A stretch of DNA of 64,000 nucleotides. It comes from Scilla litardierei. Its lineage: Eukaryota > Streptophyta > Magnoliopsida > Asparagales > Asparagaceae. The notes beneath the pieces are model-generated. The model was not told the DNA's origin. It did no database searches and was given only the letters and a program-made list of their open reading frames with translations. Positions 1 through 9,620 of this stretch are shown here, piece after piece. The position numbers and the translations under genes were made by a program. How positions within the stretch are numbered: the stretch's first letter is position 1; every line of letters starts with the position of its first letter. The stretch covers positions 193,389,689-193,453,688 of the forward strand of contig CM061141.1 of assembly GCA_030789695.1 (NCBI GenBank), written 5' to 3'.

Positions 1-287
1 CGTGGAGTAGAAACTCCCAAGCTAGTCCATCCCAAGGACGGCATCATAGTTGATGATGTCGTGGATGATAAAATCAGCGTAAAGCTCATGTCCACAGACC
101 ACCAAAGGGCAAGAATTGCAACCACGATGCACCGAGACCACGCCATTTCCCGTAACGATATTCCAACTCTTGGGAAGAGGGGAAGTCGACAAGGAATGCT
201 TCTCCACGAAGCTCCGGGAAATAATGCACATCGATGCACCAGAGTCAAAGAGGACTCGTGCAGGAAATGTGCAAACCAAAATCACAC
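1..287 (-). pseudogene. chromovirus aspartic protease exon (partial)
   Basis: Pol exon 2 of element L, truncated by the window start. After the intron the frame reads GVILVCTFPARVLFDSGAS, with the retropepsin catalytic DSG at about residues 15-17 and the hydrophobic segment ending in AVLGMD typical of gypsy PR. The protease would cut the Gag-Pol polyprotein inside virus-like particles. No stop lies in the visible 95 codons. An upstream in-frame ATG exists at 306 but falls inside the predicted intron, so the natural entry is by splicing from gag. The continuation into RT lies outside the window. Confidence 0.85.
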
Positions 288-396
288 CTAACAGACAACC
301 TAGCAATCAAATTCTATTCTAGCAAACATAACAAGCAACCAACAAAATCCAACAAACAAGTCTAACTAAGAAAAGAACAACTAGGTTGAGAGTTAC
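288..396 (-). other. predicted spliceosomal intron between gag and pol (109 bp)
   Basis: On the minus strand the sequence passes from gag (...VIA) through G|GTAACTC...TGTTAG|GTGTG to the PR exon. Splicing joins the split codon G|GT and restores VIAGVILV. The GT donor, AG acceptor, T-rich body and exact position recur at 57674-57784 and 50424-50504. Unspliced reading hits a stop soon after the donor. The prediction is by comparison of three copies; no transcript evidence is available. Confidence 0.75.
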
Positions 397-1529
397 CAGC
401 AATAACCTCAGCCTCAGCCTCAGCCTCAACTGCAGTCATCAGAAAAGCCTATCGCCTCGGCTGAACAGCCTGCTGAACAGCATGCCTCTGCGGTACAAGA
501 GGCGCTCCACGTCCAGCAGGTACAGGTGCCCTCTGCTGCAACAGCTGAGCTGCAACAGGTCCCTTCCAACACTTCTTGGCCTTCGGGCAGTCCTTCATGA
601 CATGCGCAGGATCACCACAAACCAAGCACTGCCCCCAACATCTTCCTGCATTGATCCTTGACATGCCCAGTCTTGCCACAGAAATGGCAAGTCTTTAGAG
701 TAGGAGGTCCTCCGGGCCTCTTGAACTGCACCGGCTGATTGGGCCTGAACCCTGGTCTCATCACTGCCCTGGCCTGCTCCACATGCCTCTTCCCAGCTCC
801 AGAAGCCCATCCTCTCTTCTGGTTCACAATCAGCTCCTGCCTTTTCGCTGCAACCAGCACCTTCTGATAGGACTCCAAATCAGAAGAAGTCACAAAGCAC
901 TGAAGATCCAAAGAATTCCCCTGCAGGAACCTCTGGGCTCTCTCATCAGCATCCTGCACCATCTTCGATACGAAACGGCTCAGCCTGGTGAACTCCTGGT
1001 GGCACTGGTCCACCGTCAAGCTCCCCTGCTTCAGGTCGATGAAGCGCTGTGCCATCTCCCTCTTGGCAGCCTTCGGAAAGTACCCCTCGTCGAATCTGGA
1101 CTTGAACGTAGTCCAAGATATCGGCTCCTCCAGCATCTCCTCTTTGGCATCCCACCAGTTCCGAGCATTATCCTTAAGCTGCCTCTTCGCCAAGTCAACC
1201 CATCCAGCCGGGTCGACCTTCGACATCTTCAAGTTGTCCTCTATGTTCCTGGTCCACTCATCCGCAGCTAGAGGTCCTTCGGTCCCATCGAAGTAGGCGG
1301 GGCCCAGCTCCCAAAACTGCTTCGCTCCAGGCTTGAAGCGAGGGACATTCTGAACAGGCTGCGCTGCTCGAGCAGGCAGAACATTCCAGGCATTATGCAG
1401 CATCCCCTGCTGCACCTGCATCATCTGATGCATCATCCGCATGATCTCTCCGTTGGTGGGCTCCCGATCCGGGTCCTTGACGCGAGGGGGTACACCACCG
1501 CCATCACGGGTATTCCGTCTCCTAGCCAT
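397..1529 (-). pseudogene. chromovirus gag (nucleocapsid), frameshifted
   Basis: Starts at ATG 1529 with MARRRNTRDGGG. The capsid-like retrotransposon gag domain covers about residues 70-210 (WTRNIEDNLKMS, NWWDAKEEML, YFPKAAKREMAQRF), followed by two CCHC zinc knuckles, CHFCGKTGHVKDQC and CLVCGDPAHVMKDC. Gag forms the particle and binds the RNA. The first frame stops at 612; the second knuckle lies in another frame, because an extra G near 635 shifts it. A TAG at about 449 replaces a codon that is CAG in the copy at 57445-57705. Two knuckles are unusual, since many plant chromoviruses carry one. The gene joins to PR through the intron at 288-396. Confidence 0.88.
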
Positions 1530-1653
1530 CTATTGGCACAGGAAAAACGAAATAAATCAGACTCTCAGCCTACGACTCGGTGTCGAAATTGTTTATCGAA
1601 CATTCTATAATCCTTATCGGTGTTCTGATTAAGTCGCAATTACAGAGAGGAGA

Positions 1654-1669
1654 CATGCATGGGCCACCA
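1654..1669 (-). other. primer binding site, TGGTGGCCCATGC type
   Basis: Eight bases downstream of the LTR end (minus strand) lies TGGTGGCCCATGCATG. The same site follows the other LTRs of this family (46687-46702, 45328-45343, 49245-49260, 56401-56416, 63982-63997), always with an 8-base spacer where the LTR end is intact. It begins TGG as expected for a tRNA 3' CCA but is not the initiator-Met PBS used by the copia element here. I did not assign the tRNA. Confidence 0.7.
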
Positions 1670-2016
1670 ACAAAACATGTCACACCCCGCTTCCCAAAAG
1701 TATGGAGGCAAAGCGTGAGAAGGTCCGCTCAGACTTGAAGATACAAAGCCGCAAGTCCGATAAGCGTCAATTAACACAAAGTAGCAGGTCCCTGTAATGT
1801 GACATCAGAGCAAAGATAACAATAATAGAAAAGAGGCAAATAAATAAATTATTGTTCTCATGTCCGAATAAAGTTCAACAACCAGAAAAGCCACCAGGCA
1901 ACAAAAAGAAAGAGTCTAAAAGAAAAAGGCCCGGCATGGCCGACAAGGAAAACTAACAACAATGGTGCTACTCACCGACAACAACACAACTACAAAGAAG
2001 GAACTGCGAGGGAACA

Positions 2017-2124
2017 CTAGGACTGGTCACTGGTGTCTTCGTACTCCACGTCAACTACAGAATCGGGCACGAACTCCACGAACTCGTCGCCCTCAACAGT
2101 AATCTCTGGCTCATCAACTAACAT
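2017..2124 (-). CDS. conserved acidic micro-ORF in LTR leader (35 aa)
   Basis: ATG at 2124 to TAG at 2017 encodes 35 residues beginning MLVDEPEITVEGDEF, with about a dozen Asp/Glu. The same position in the LTR at 53821-56392 encodes a 35-residue homologue (55962-56069), and the LTR at 60689-63973 a 33-residue one (63533-63634). It lies downstream of the presumed transcription start and upstream of gag, so it would act as an upstream ORF in genomic RNA. It is preceded in all three by a conserved 'gacatgtgcccctt' stretch. Function unknown; it could be a peptide, a translation-control uORF, or conserved RNA structure that happens to stay open. Confidence 0.5.
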   Translation of the reverse strand: MLVDEPEITVEGDEFVEFVPDSVVDVEYEDTSDQS

Positions 2125-3456
2125 GCGACACCCAAAGAGAAGGGGCACATGTCAGCAAGTCTACAAGACTTGTGCAATGAAACTAAAGAAAAGTAAAAAC
2201 AACCTAGCAGTTCTAGAGTATGGTATAACATGACATGTTATGCAAAGAGAACAGCAAGTAAGGTAAACAGCAGTTTATGACATGGCATGATTTAAAGCAT
2301 GGCAGGTAAAAACATGGCATGGGAAAGTAAACATTTACAAGGACAAATACAAGTATTGTAAGCACGTCGTGCACAGAGATTCTGCCCTTTGGCTAGAGTG
2401 GCTGTACGGTCCAACTCTTACGCTCAAGTGACCGTTTATCCCTACCCCTCCACGTGTATCGAGCCAGGTCATTACCCCCGAACCTGGAATGCTCGCTTCT
2501 GGATCACAAGCCAGGAAGTGTTTTTAACAAGTATGGCATAAGGTTATGCCCGCATAGCAGGTGCCTAGCCGGAAACGCGGAAACACGGATTGTACATGTA
2601 TTTGGTAGCGTGTGCTACGATGCAACATACAAATCAAATGGCATGTAAGAATGCAAATGCATGGCAGATATTCAATTAAAATGTGCACCGTTAAAGAAAT
2701 TAAATGTGACAGGCATATGCATGACATGACATGACAAAAGGCAGTTCTAGCTTCGTTGTCAAGCTAGAACTTGAAATCGCGCCTAGACCGCTATCATTTC
2801 ACGGTCTAGTCTCTTTCACGCTAAAAGCAAGGAAATGGCCTAAAGCATGGCCTAAAACAAGGTTGGCAAGTTTCACTTGCTTGGTACCAAAGTTGTTGTT
2901 CGACGAGAGTCTCAAGATCGGTTTCCTACGGAATTTGGGTTCGCTGTTATGGCAAAATAGAAAATTAGATTTGAGAGTTCTAATCCGGTTTGTATTGGAA
3001 TCCTATAACGTTTAGTGATCCGTTTTTATTAGGGTTTTCTAATTTACGGTGTGGGTTACGGGAAATTAAAGGTAGATCACTAACCGTTTACGAAGCGAAG
3101 ATCGAGACGCCTACGGATCTGCGGTAGGAGAAGATCTCACCGGATTCCGGATTGCCGTCGCCAAATCGGATCTAGCACGGCAACGGAAGAATCGATCCGG
3201 AAGAGCTACGGTTGAAAAGAATTCCTCGTGGCCGAAATGCTACAGATCTGGAGATTGGAGTTCGTCGGGAAAATCTGGAGCAAAAAGGAGATTTTAGGGG
3301 TTTTGGGGTCGGTCGGCGGCCTACGTGGGTGGTGCCGGGGCAAAGGAAGGCGAGATAGAGCACGGGAGGATGAAGAATGGCAAGAGAATGATTAGGGGAT
3401 GATTGGGGAAGAAGATGGGCTAAGAAAAGTGAAGAAAGAATTAGAAACGTATAGGG

Positions 3457-3465
3457 TTTAAATAG
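3457..3465 (-). promoter_or_regulatory. LTR core promoter, TATTTAAA
   Basis: CTATTTAAA on the minus strand, immediately downstream of the palindrome array. The homologous LTR has CTATTTAAAACCC at 54656-54668 in the same relative place. Confidence 0.5.
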
Positions 3466-3529
3466 AAAGAATGAGCGGCGGCTACGACTTAACCTAGGTT
3501 TACTGGGCAATTTAGTCGGTCAGTGAAGA

Positions 3530-4020
3530 GTGGTCGACCGACTAGTTTGGGAACTAGTCGGTCGGTCGTCTAACTGAGACCGACTAAGAGACAAACCGTG
3601 AACAGGGTTGGCATAGGTAGACAGATTTAGTCGGTCTGCGAAGGCCCGTCAACCGACTAGTCTAGGAACTAGTCGGTCGGTGAATGTTCATAGACCGACT
3701 AAGGGTAAAATTAGATGGATATTAAGCACTGAGAGTTAGTCGGTCTGAGACGAAACTCTAACCGACTAGTTTATCAACTAGTCGGTCGGTAGATGTTCTT
3801 TGACCGACTAACTATAAATAGTAACTCGACGGTACATAAGAACTCAGAATTAGTCGGTCTGAGTACAAGTCCTAACCGACTAGTTTGGGAACTAGTCGAT
3901 CGAAGAATGTGCTTAGACCGACTAAACGTAAACAGTAACTTAGCTGAAATTATTTCGTTGAACTAGTTGGTTCCTGAAGGATGGCCGACCGACTAGATTT
4001 CGATCTAGTCGGTTGGTTCT
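3530..4020 (-). repeat. five-unit palindrome array in U3 (GACTAGTT-n4-AACTAGTC)
   Basis: Five stem-loops centred at 4000, 3887, 3773, 3664 and 3549 (minus order), spacings 113, 114, 109, 115. Each core is (GACC)GACTAGTT, 4-base loop, AACTAGTC(GGTC), flanked by single half-sites TTAGTCGGTC and GACCGACTAA. It sits just upstream of the TATA-like box, as an enhancer would. The same five units, in the same order and spacing, occur in the copia LTRs at 13361-13840 and 23228-23708. Confidence 0.9.
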
Positions 4021-4860
4021 CCTTCATGAACCAACTAAGATGCACAAAAAGTGCCGAATCGAAGCACGAAGCTTCGGGAAGATTCATATGGCCTTTAGGA
4101 TCACTCTAGCTCTTAAAATTAAGACGCTATGAAGCTAATCGTAAGAACTTCTAACCGGAAAAAGCACACAAAGAGGGGAAACATCCAATATTATTCATAT
4201 AATCGTCATTACAAAATTCGGTCGTTACATGCAATAAAGCTCCATATACACATACCCAAGGAATGACCCAAATATCGACTCAATTCGAATAATCGGTGAA
4301 TAAATAGCTCAAGCATGCATGAGAACAGTATAAGAATTGAAGCGTATCATGCGTCGGGGACTCGACCGCTATGAACTAGAAAATCACCACACCATAGCCT
4401 AGACAATCGCTAGAAAGTTTCTATGCCAAGTGTGTTCGAAAACGAAGGAGGTTGAGAAGGTGTGGAGTAGAACACTCTGTGCAAATTCACGCCTTCCCTT
4501 TGTTCACGGTGGAGAAATAATATTCACACGGGAATTTTTTTGGGTTTTGGGTATTTGTATTTTTTTGGGCTTTTGGCTATATATATTTTTTTCTTTTTTT
4601 CTCTCTTCTTTTCTTTTTGGATTTTTCTTTTCTCTCTCTTTTTTTTCTTTTGGATTTTTGGATTTTTGGGCTATACATTTGTGTACTCTCCCAAGTTGGA
4701 GAATGGTACACGACGAGGGGATTTGCACCAAGTAAAACAAAAAAGAAATCGAAATCTAAACACTTGGGCAACAGAATTTTTTTTCTTGCAAATCAAAGCG
4801 TAAGCTAAATGGGTTATCCTAGTTCTCTTGGTGGAGTCCCGACACATGCGAATTGAAGCG

Positions 4861-4909
<49 letters not shown>

Positions 4910-4913
4910 TGGG

Positions 4914-5072
4914 ATTAATGGTTATCATACGCCATATGAGATAGGCTCTCATACTCCCTCTCACATAAAGCAACCAAGTACAAGCCCACATGTGCTTGTA
5001 CTTGGTTGTACTTGGTTGCTTTATGTGAGAGGGCGTATGAGAGCCTATCTCATATGGCGTATGATAGCCATT

Positions 5073-5075
<3 letters not shown>
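4914..5075. mobile_element. foldback MITE 1 (~162 bp) flanked by (TA)n
   Basis: Nearly the whole unit is one inverted repeat: the left arm from ATGGTTATCATACGCC pairs with the right arm ending GGCGTATGATAGCCAT, meeting around 4990 at a short loop. It has no coding capacity and lies between (TA)n tracts, resembling Micron-type or TA-targeting MITEs. Family unassigned. Confidence 0.8.
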
Positions 5076-5120
<45 letters not shown>

Positions 5121-5123
<3 letters not shown>

Positions 5124-5518
5124 AAGTGTTCCTAGGGTGACTCCTTAGATTCAATCTAAGGAGTCGCCCCCATTTTCCCCATATCCCACATTTTGTTTCG
5201 GAATTTTTTTTCATGGGGTTGTTTTTCACCTCATGGATGATCAACACACCAAAAATCAATTCATTCCAATACTTTTAGCGCCCCCATCTACCCCTTGCAA
5301 CTTCTTGGGTTTTCAGCACGTTTTCAGACCGTTGAAGTTGCAAGGGGTAGATGTGGGCTCTAAAAGTATTAGAATAGCTTGATTTTTGGTATGTTGATCA
5401 TCCATGAGGTGAACAACAACCCCATGAAAAATAAAATCCAAACAAATTATGGGATATGAGGGAAAATGGGGGCGACTCCTTAGATTTAATCTAAGGAGTC
5501 GCCCTAGGAACACTTTAC
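5121..5518. mobile_element. foldback MITE 2 (~398 bp) flanked by (TA)n
   Basis: The terminal inverted repeat begins GTAAAGTGTTCCTAGGG and is matched by its complement ending at 5518; pairing extends most of the length with a loop near 5320. Just inside each end is a second small palindrome (GACTCCTTAGATT..AATCTAAGGAGTC). Flanks are TA repeats, so the target duplication cannot be separated from the microsatellite. No transposase is encoded. Confidence 0.85.
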
Positions 5519-5592
<74 letters not shown>

Positions 5593-6309
5593 TGCATATA
5601 GAAGCATGCAGTAGAGGCAAATACCGCATAATCGAAATTGAAGCATGATAATCTAGGGGTCAACCAAGGACATGTATATAAATCAAAATCACAAAGTAGA
5701 AGCACACCACTTGCTAGTCACGACACACGACTCACCTAAAAGCAAAGTGAACCCACGAAGCATGAAATGCAATATGACTCGGCTTCCTATGGTTAGTGAA
5801 AGTGATTATCGAAGCAATGCTAGATGTGTGTGTGTGGTTCTATGGCAATTCATCATATGGGGTCATCTCTAGGAGAGGGAGAATAAAAAGAAAGAAAGAA
5901 AAACAAAAACACGATGAAAACGACTCAAAACAAGGAAAAAGACACAACTGACGCACAAAGTTCGACTCCCCCCAAGCTGAAACTTGCATTGCCCTCAATG
6001 CAATAGAAGTGAATACATGAGGGCAAAGAAAATGGAGGGAAGTACGCACCGACACAAAAATGTGAAAAACGTGAAAAACACACCAACAAAATTGAAAAAT
6101 AAAAAGAAGTAAAAAGAAACACACAAAATAAAAGATAGAAAGACACATTCAAACGACACATATAAACAGGCACACAACAACGATATCACACGACAACACA
6201 CATAAAAATCGATTTCCCCCAAGCTGAACATGACAATGCTAGCAATATGATATGATCATGGTGATGCAGAAATATGCTGGGAGAAGATCAAAAAAGAAAA
6301 AGAAAGGGA

Positions 6310-7321
6310 TCAAAATGCAGGAGAGGAACTGTCCTTGTCCTCCTCGGAAGAGTCTGGAGGGGTGTGGGCGGGAGAGGTGATGGGTGTGCGGAGAAGTGGA
6401 GAGAGGGGTGGATGGATGGGTGCGGGGGTGGTGTGGATGATGGGTGGAGTGGTGGTGATAATGGCAAGTGGGAGAGATACGGTGGCCAATGAAGTTGGTG
6501 AGGGAAGTGATCTCGAGCGCACCTGTAATTTCTTGCGACGGGTGTATGATGTGATGGAAGTGGCTGGTGGGAGGGTAGGGTCGACGGAAGTGGTCGTGGG
6601 TGGATCAGAAAGAGTGTGTGGAGATGTAGAAATGGTAATGGAAATGGTGGTGGCGGGAGGTGATGATCATCGAGGAGGTGAAGGAGGAGGTGAAGGAGGA
6701 GGAGTGGGTGGAGGCTGACCGTGAACGTGAGTGAGAATGCGGAGAATGGTGGCCAAGTTTCGCTCGAGTGCGAGGGAACGTGGGTGCGAGAGGAAGGAAG
6801 AGGATGGGTCCGAGGAGGTAGAGGCAGATGTGCCAGTGCGTAGAGAAGCTAACTCAGTCTCTAGAGCGAGACGAGCAGAGGTGCTCGGCGAACAGAGAAG
6901 TAATGGCAAGATGGACAGTGGAAGTGGTACCTGCGGAAGTGGTCATGCCGGCACTGGAGGCTAGGCCTAAGAGGGCCGAAGTGAGAGCCTCAGAAGAAAT
7001 ATGGACAGAAGCCGGGGTGGCACCACTAGGACCTGCCCCGGGGTCTCCTCCAAACGCAGGGATGTCCTGCACACCCAAGTGGGCGGCATGGGAAGGTGGT
7101 TGTGGTGCGTCAGGGATATGAAACTGAAGATGTAACCCCCCCTAAAAACTCTGGGTCAAGAGGGAACGTCCAATCTGCCACAAGAAGGATAGACATACGA
7201 CCAGGGTTGGGCAGAATGGTGTAAGGAGCAGGGGGTGGCCGTAATAAAAGACAAACTGACCGTCGGCATGAGGCTTAATCATATGGGTGTGCCGCAGGAC
7301 ATCAAGATCTATAAATGTGGA
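6310..7321 (-). pseudogene. degenerate 3' part of the T1 extra ORF (Pro/Ser/Thr-rich)
   Basis: Downstream of the stop at 7322 the minus strand keeps short open pieces rich in Pro, Ser and Thr, including a 70-codon piece (6310-6522) ending EEDKDSSSPAF. The acidic end 'SSEEDKDSSSP' matches the nucleotide word before the T2 noncoding tail (27680-27705), so this is probably the decayed C-terminal half of the 7322-8233 gene. Both strands look open here because of G/C-skewed low complexity; plus-strand readings are shadows. Confidence 0.4.
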
Positions 7322-8233
7322 TCATGCGGCGTGTGGAAAATCTCGGGGGATAATGATATTGAACATGGGATGTGAAGCAATGATGGTAATGATGCCCCCG
7401 CAACAATACTTGCCCTTGCCGGTGCGGCTAATATCAAGTAATTTTTGAATAAGCCAAGCATCGCCATTAATAGGTATGCGAGGGGCCTCAAAATCAATAC
7501 TGTCAGCACCGCGAATAAAATCAAAAGTCATAGCCCACAGGATGAAAAGGTCAGGGATAGTCACGGTCCCTGACTCATCCCTGGGAAAGAAAGTTCTAGA
7601 TAAGATGCGGTGGGCTAGACGAAATAATGGGTGGATGATCGAGGAGGCCTTGGCCTTGCCTCGAGGATATCGGTCATGGAGGGTGAGGCAACCCCAAAAA
7701 ATATCGACAACGAAGTCGCGATGATATTCAGAGGGACGGATCTCGTTGCCGCCAAGAATGGGGAAACCAAAGATGTTGTTGATTGTGTTCACGTGAGTGC
7801 GGATGTTTCGGTTTCGAACACAGAAATCAATAAGGGACCCCGCCTTAGTTTTGAGGGACGAAAGGAATTCTAGTGTGAGTGCGAGGTATGATTGGGCATG
7901 GGCGTTTAGAAAGCTCACCCAACCAAGGTTTGCAAATAAAGATTCGACACCGGAGAAAACTCCGAGATCGATCAGGATTTGTCTATGAGCAAACTTAGTG
8001 GCTAGGTGGGACCGTTGGTTTAGTCTATTATAAAAATCTTTATGTTCAAGACTAAAGAAATGGTATCCCCGCGGTCCCATCAGTGGGTCCTCGGGAGGAA
8101 TGATTGATTGGGGTGGGGGTTTGGTAGGGGGAGGTTGAGGAGCACGTGCATGTGGACATGTAGATTTATGTCTCTTGCAATACGGCTCCTCTTCCCTCAT
8201 GATTCCCTTACCCTTGTCCTTGTCCTTAGCCAT
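7322..8233 (-). CDS. Athila ORF1-like protein (extra ORF of T1)
   Basis: The start is chosen at ATG 8233 (MAKDKDKGKGIMREEE, a basic/charged N-terminus); a longer reading from 8398 would add a hydrophobic stretch overlapping the leader. 303 codons, uninterrupted, to a stop at 7322. About residues 80-170 contain the pattern of the Arabidopsis Athila ORF-1 family (PF03078-type): LIDLGVFSGVESLF, LGWVSFLN, TLEFLSSLK, INNIFGFP. The C-terminal part has LFILWAMTFDFIRG. The family occupies the env-like position after pol in Athila elements; molecular function is not established. Upstream lie a TATA box (8677-8684) and a palindrome array, so it may have its own promoter. The true protein probably extended beyond 7322. 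Confidence 0.6.
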   Translation of the reverse strand: MAKDKDKGKGIMREEEPYCKRHKSTCPHARAPQPPPTKPPPQSIIPPEDPLMGPRGYHFFSLEHKDFYNRLNQRSHLATKFAHRQILIDLGVFSGVESLFANLGWVSFLNAHAQSYLALTLEFLSSLKTKAGSLIDFCVRNRNIRTHVNTINNIFGFPILGGNEIRPSEYHRDFVVDIFWGCLTLHDRYPRGKAKASSIIHPLFRLAHRILSRTFFPRDESGTVTIPDLFILWAMTFDFIRGADSIDFEAPRIPINGDAWLIQKLLDISRTGKGKYCCGGIITIIASHPMFNIIIPRDFPHAA

Positions 8234-8618
8234 GAGTGTGTGGGTGTGATGAAAATGCATGATGATATAGATGCACACAATCAAGCAATAAATTGAGCAA
8301 AATGTAAATAATTGAGTAAAGTAAAAAACTAAGCTTAAGAACGAGTTTACCCAATATCGTAGTGATTCTTTGCTCGCAAAGGACCCCACACAGCGCAATG
8401 TAAAGATCCGTGAAGCCGCCGCACTTCAATCCAATAAAAACTGATTTTTTCGAAATGGAGTTTAGGGCTAGGGTTTTGGGTAAAATTTGCGGATTAATGT
8501 AGTGGATGGGAGGGGATTGATGGGAGAGAAAGATGTAGGAAGTTGTAGGAGTGAGATTGAGAGTGGTGTGAGTGAGTGAGATGGCCAGTTGAGGGGGAGG
8601 GAAAGCAAAACGATCGGG

Positions 8619-8620
8619 GG

Positions 8621-8647
<27 letters not shown>
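8619..8647. repeat. (GA)n microsatellite
   Basis: GAGAGA tract in the presumed 5' leader of the T1 extra ORF, CT-rich on the transcribed minus strand. The copia LTRs have a comparable CT tract between array and TATA box. Confidence 0.85.
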
Positions 8648-8651
<4 letters not shown>

Positions 8652-8676
8652 GTGAGAAATGAATAGGTTGGGGGGT

Positions 8677-8684
8677 TATTTATA
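8677..8684 (-). promoter_or_regulatory. internal TATA box (TATAAATA) upstream of the T1 extra ORF
   Basis: Minus strand CCCTATAAATAACC, 12 bp downstream of the nearest palindrome and about 440 bp upstream of ATG 8233. The identical octamer follows the palindrome arrays of the T2 LTR (24897-24904) and of both copia LTRs (13933-13940, 23797-23804). Promoter function is inferred. Confidence 0.5.
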
Positions 8685-8694
8685 GGGTTTGAGG

Positions 8695-9045
8695 CGAACC
8701 GATCGGGTGAGATCTCACCCGATCGGTTCGTTTTTTTTTTGAAAAAAAATTGTTGAAAGGCAGCTACAGGCGAACTGATCGGTTGAGTTTTCAACCGATC
8801 CGTTGGCCGGTTCATAATTTTCCCGAGAGCCCTGTTGAATTCACCCGGACAGCGACACGACCACAGCTTCAGCTTAACCGATCGGTTGATTTAATCCCAA
8901 AATTTCCCGAGAGCTCTGCTGTGTTACCCGATCTTCCACCCGGTCATTCTCATATGCCATCCGATCGGTTCACTGATGCACTGATACACGCCATCTTCAG
9001 ACACAGCCCACCCGATCGGTTGAAGCATCAACCGATCGATTGGGG
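8695..9045 (-). repeat. internal palindrome array (CCGATCGG type) in T1
   Basis: Inverted repeats centred at about 8712 (AACCGATCGGGTGA..TCACCCGATCGG), 8788 and 9025, with partial units near 8880 and 8970. The core equals that of the T1/T2-family LTR array (24500-24850, 29580-30010), so the LTR enhancer type is duplicated inside the element, between the pol remnant and the extra ORF. Confidence 0.85.
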
Positions 9046-9230
9046 GTAATTTCCTGGATAAGCACAAAAAAATTCATCTAAGTCTCCCGTCGATCAACCC
9101 CAAAGCAGTATTTATTCACCAAAAATACGAAAACTAGTCCTAAAAATAACGACGAAGGTTTAGAATTTGGGTTGCCTCCCATGAAGCGCTGTTGTTTAAA
9201 GTCGTTTGCTCGACTCCCGGTATATGATCT

Positions 9231-9620
9231 TTAATGTTGTTGGTGCGGGTGATGCCATATGATTGGCATCCCATCAGCTCTTAGAGCAGCAGTCCTAGTC
9301 AGTGGTAGGTGTTGCAGGTAGACGCTCTCAACGATCCTCCCACTGGTGGTGTCCGGGGGCTTCTCCCTCACGTTGGCGTCTACTGCCACTCTTCGAAGTA
9401 TACAGACTTCCTCAGCAGTGAGCCCCATAGGCTCTTTTCCCTTGCTCCTTATCAGAGCAACCTTCTTGAAACCGGGAGGAGTCGTCTGTGAGATACACAC
9501 TCCTCCAGCTACGTCTTCTTCTTTCACCCCAGTGTGCCCCTCAGGGCCCCCCAAGCTATCGAGGGGGTTCCTCGAGAGAACCTCCCAATCTCCAGCTTCG
9601 ACTATTCTTTCTTCCTCAGC
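9231..9620 (-). pseudogene. unrecognised extension of the T1 PR frame
   Basis: Directly after the TAG at 9621 the same frame stays open to 9231, about 130 codons, including IVEAGDWEVLSRNPLDS and a middle part PPGFKKVALIRSKGK. I recognise no domain; RT motifs are absent although RT should begin here. It ends before the GGGAGGCAACCC word that normally follows integrase. It may be a remnant of the PR-RT linker left by the pol deletion. Confidence 0.4.

Larger units (their letters stand above)
1..4229 (-). mobile_element. Ty3/gypsy chromovirus 'L', 5' part (Tekay/Del-like), cut by window edge
   Basis: Read on the minus strand this is LTR, PBS, gag, intron, protease, running off the window at position 1. 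Gag, PR, intron and LTR 3' half match the plus-strand element at 53821-60688, so both belong to one family. The LTR start on the minus strand (position 4229) abuts DNA continuous with T1: the T1 sequence just above 4230 matches 28900-29065 of T2 in reverse, and T2 continues through the equivalent point without an LTR. L is therefore nested in T1. The 5 bases at 4230-4234 (tgcaa) are the expected target duplication; the partner copy lies left of the window. Confidence 0.9.
1678..4229 (-). repeat. 5' LTR of chromovirus L (2552 bp)
   Basis: Minus-strand LTR beginning TGTAACGACC (4229 downward) and ending GGTGTGACA (1678), flanked by the PBS. Length and internal order match the LTR at 53821-56392: U3 with a five-palindrome array, TATA-like TTTAAA, a conserved segment with the inverted words around 'aagctagaac', then a short acidic ORF near the end. 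Both sequence ends are conserved in the other family LTRs. Confidence 0.9.
4862..5590. repeat. three (TA)n microsatellite tracts flanking and separating two MITEs
   Basis: Tracts lie at about 4862-4913, 5076-5120 and 5519-5590. The matching T2 site (about 28415-28445) has only a short 'ttatatgtttatatcg' where T1 has this 730-bp block, so the tracts arrived or expanded with the MITEs. Confidence 0.9.
4230..6309 (-). other. T1 3' noncoding region, homologous to T2 27690-29070
   Basis: No supported gene. Read in reverse it matches T2 from the 'gaggaggac..tcctctcctgca' word through the 'cagcttggggg' tracts to the 'tgtatatggagctt' segment. It contains two PPT-like words on the minus strand (5966-5979, 6213-6228), a T-rich/GGATTTT low-complexity stretch (4530-4680) and a 730-bp MITE/(TA)n insertion (4862-5590) absent from T2. 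Confidence 0.7.

Noticed and set aside
4504..4803. Lys/Glu-rich or Phe-rich ORFs
   Set aside because: Translations of a T-rich low-complexity tract present in inverted form at 28570-28770 of T2.
5313..5705. 130-codon minus-strand ORF with a long Ile-Tyr repeat
   Set aside because: It is translated (TA)n microsatellite joined to MITE and noncoding T1 sequence.
6274..6964. Plus-strand Gly-rich ORFs (e.g. 6335-6718)
   Set aside because: Shadow of G/C-skewed, Pro/Ser/Thr-rich minus-strand remnant of the T1 extra ORF; no codon or motif support.
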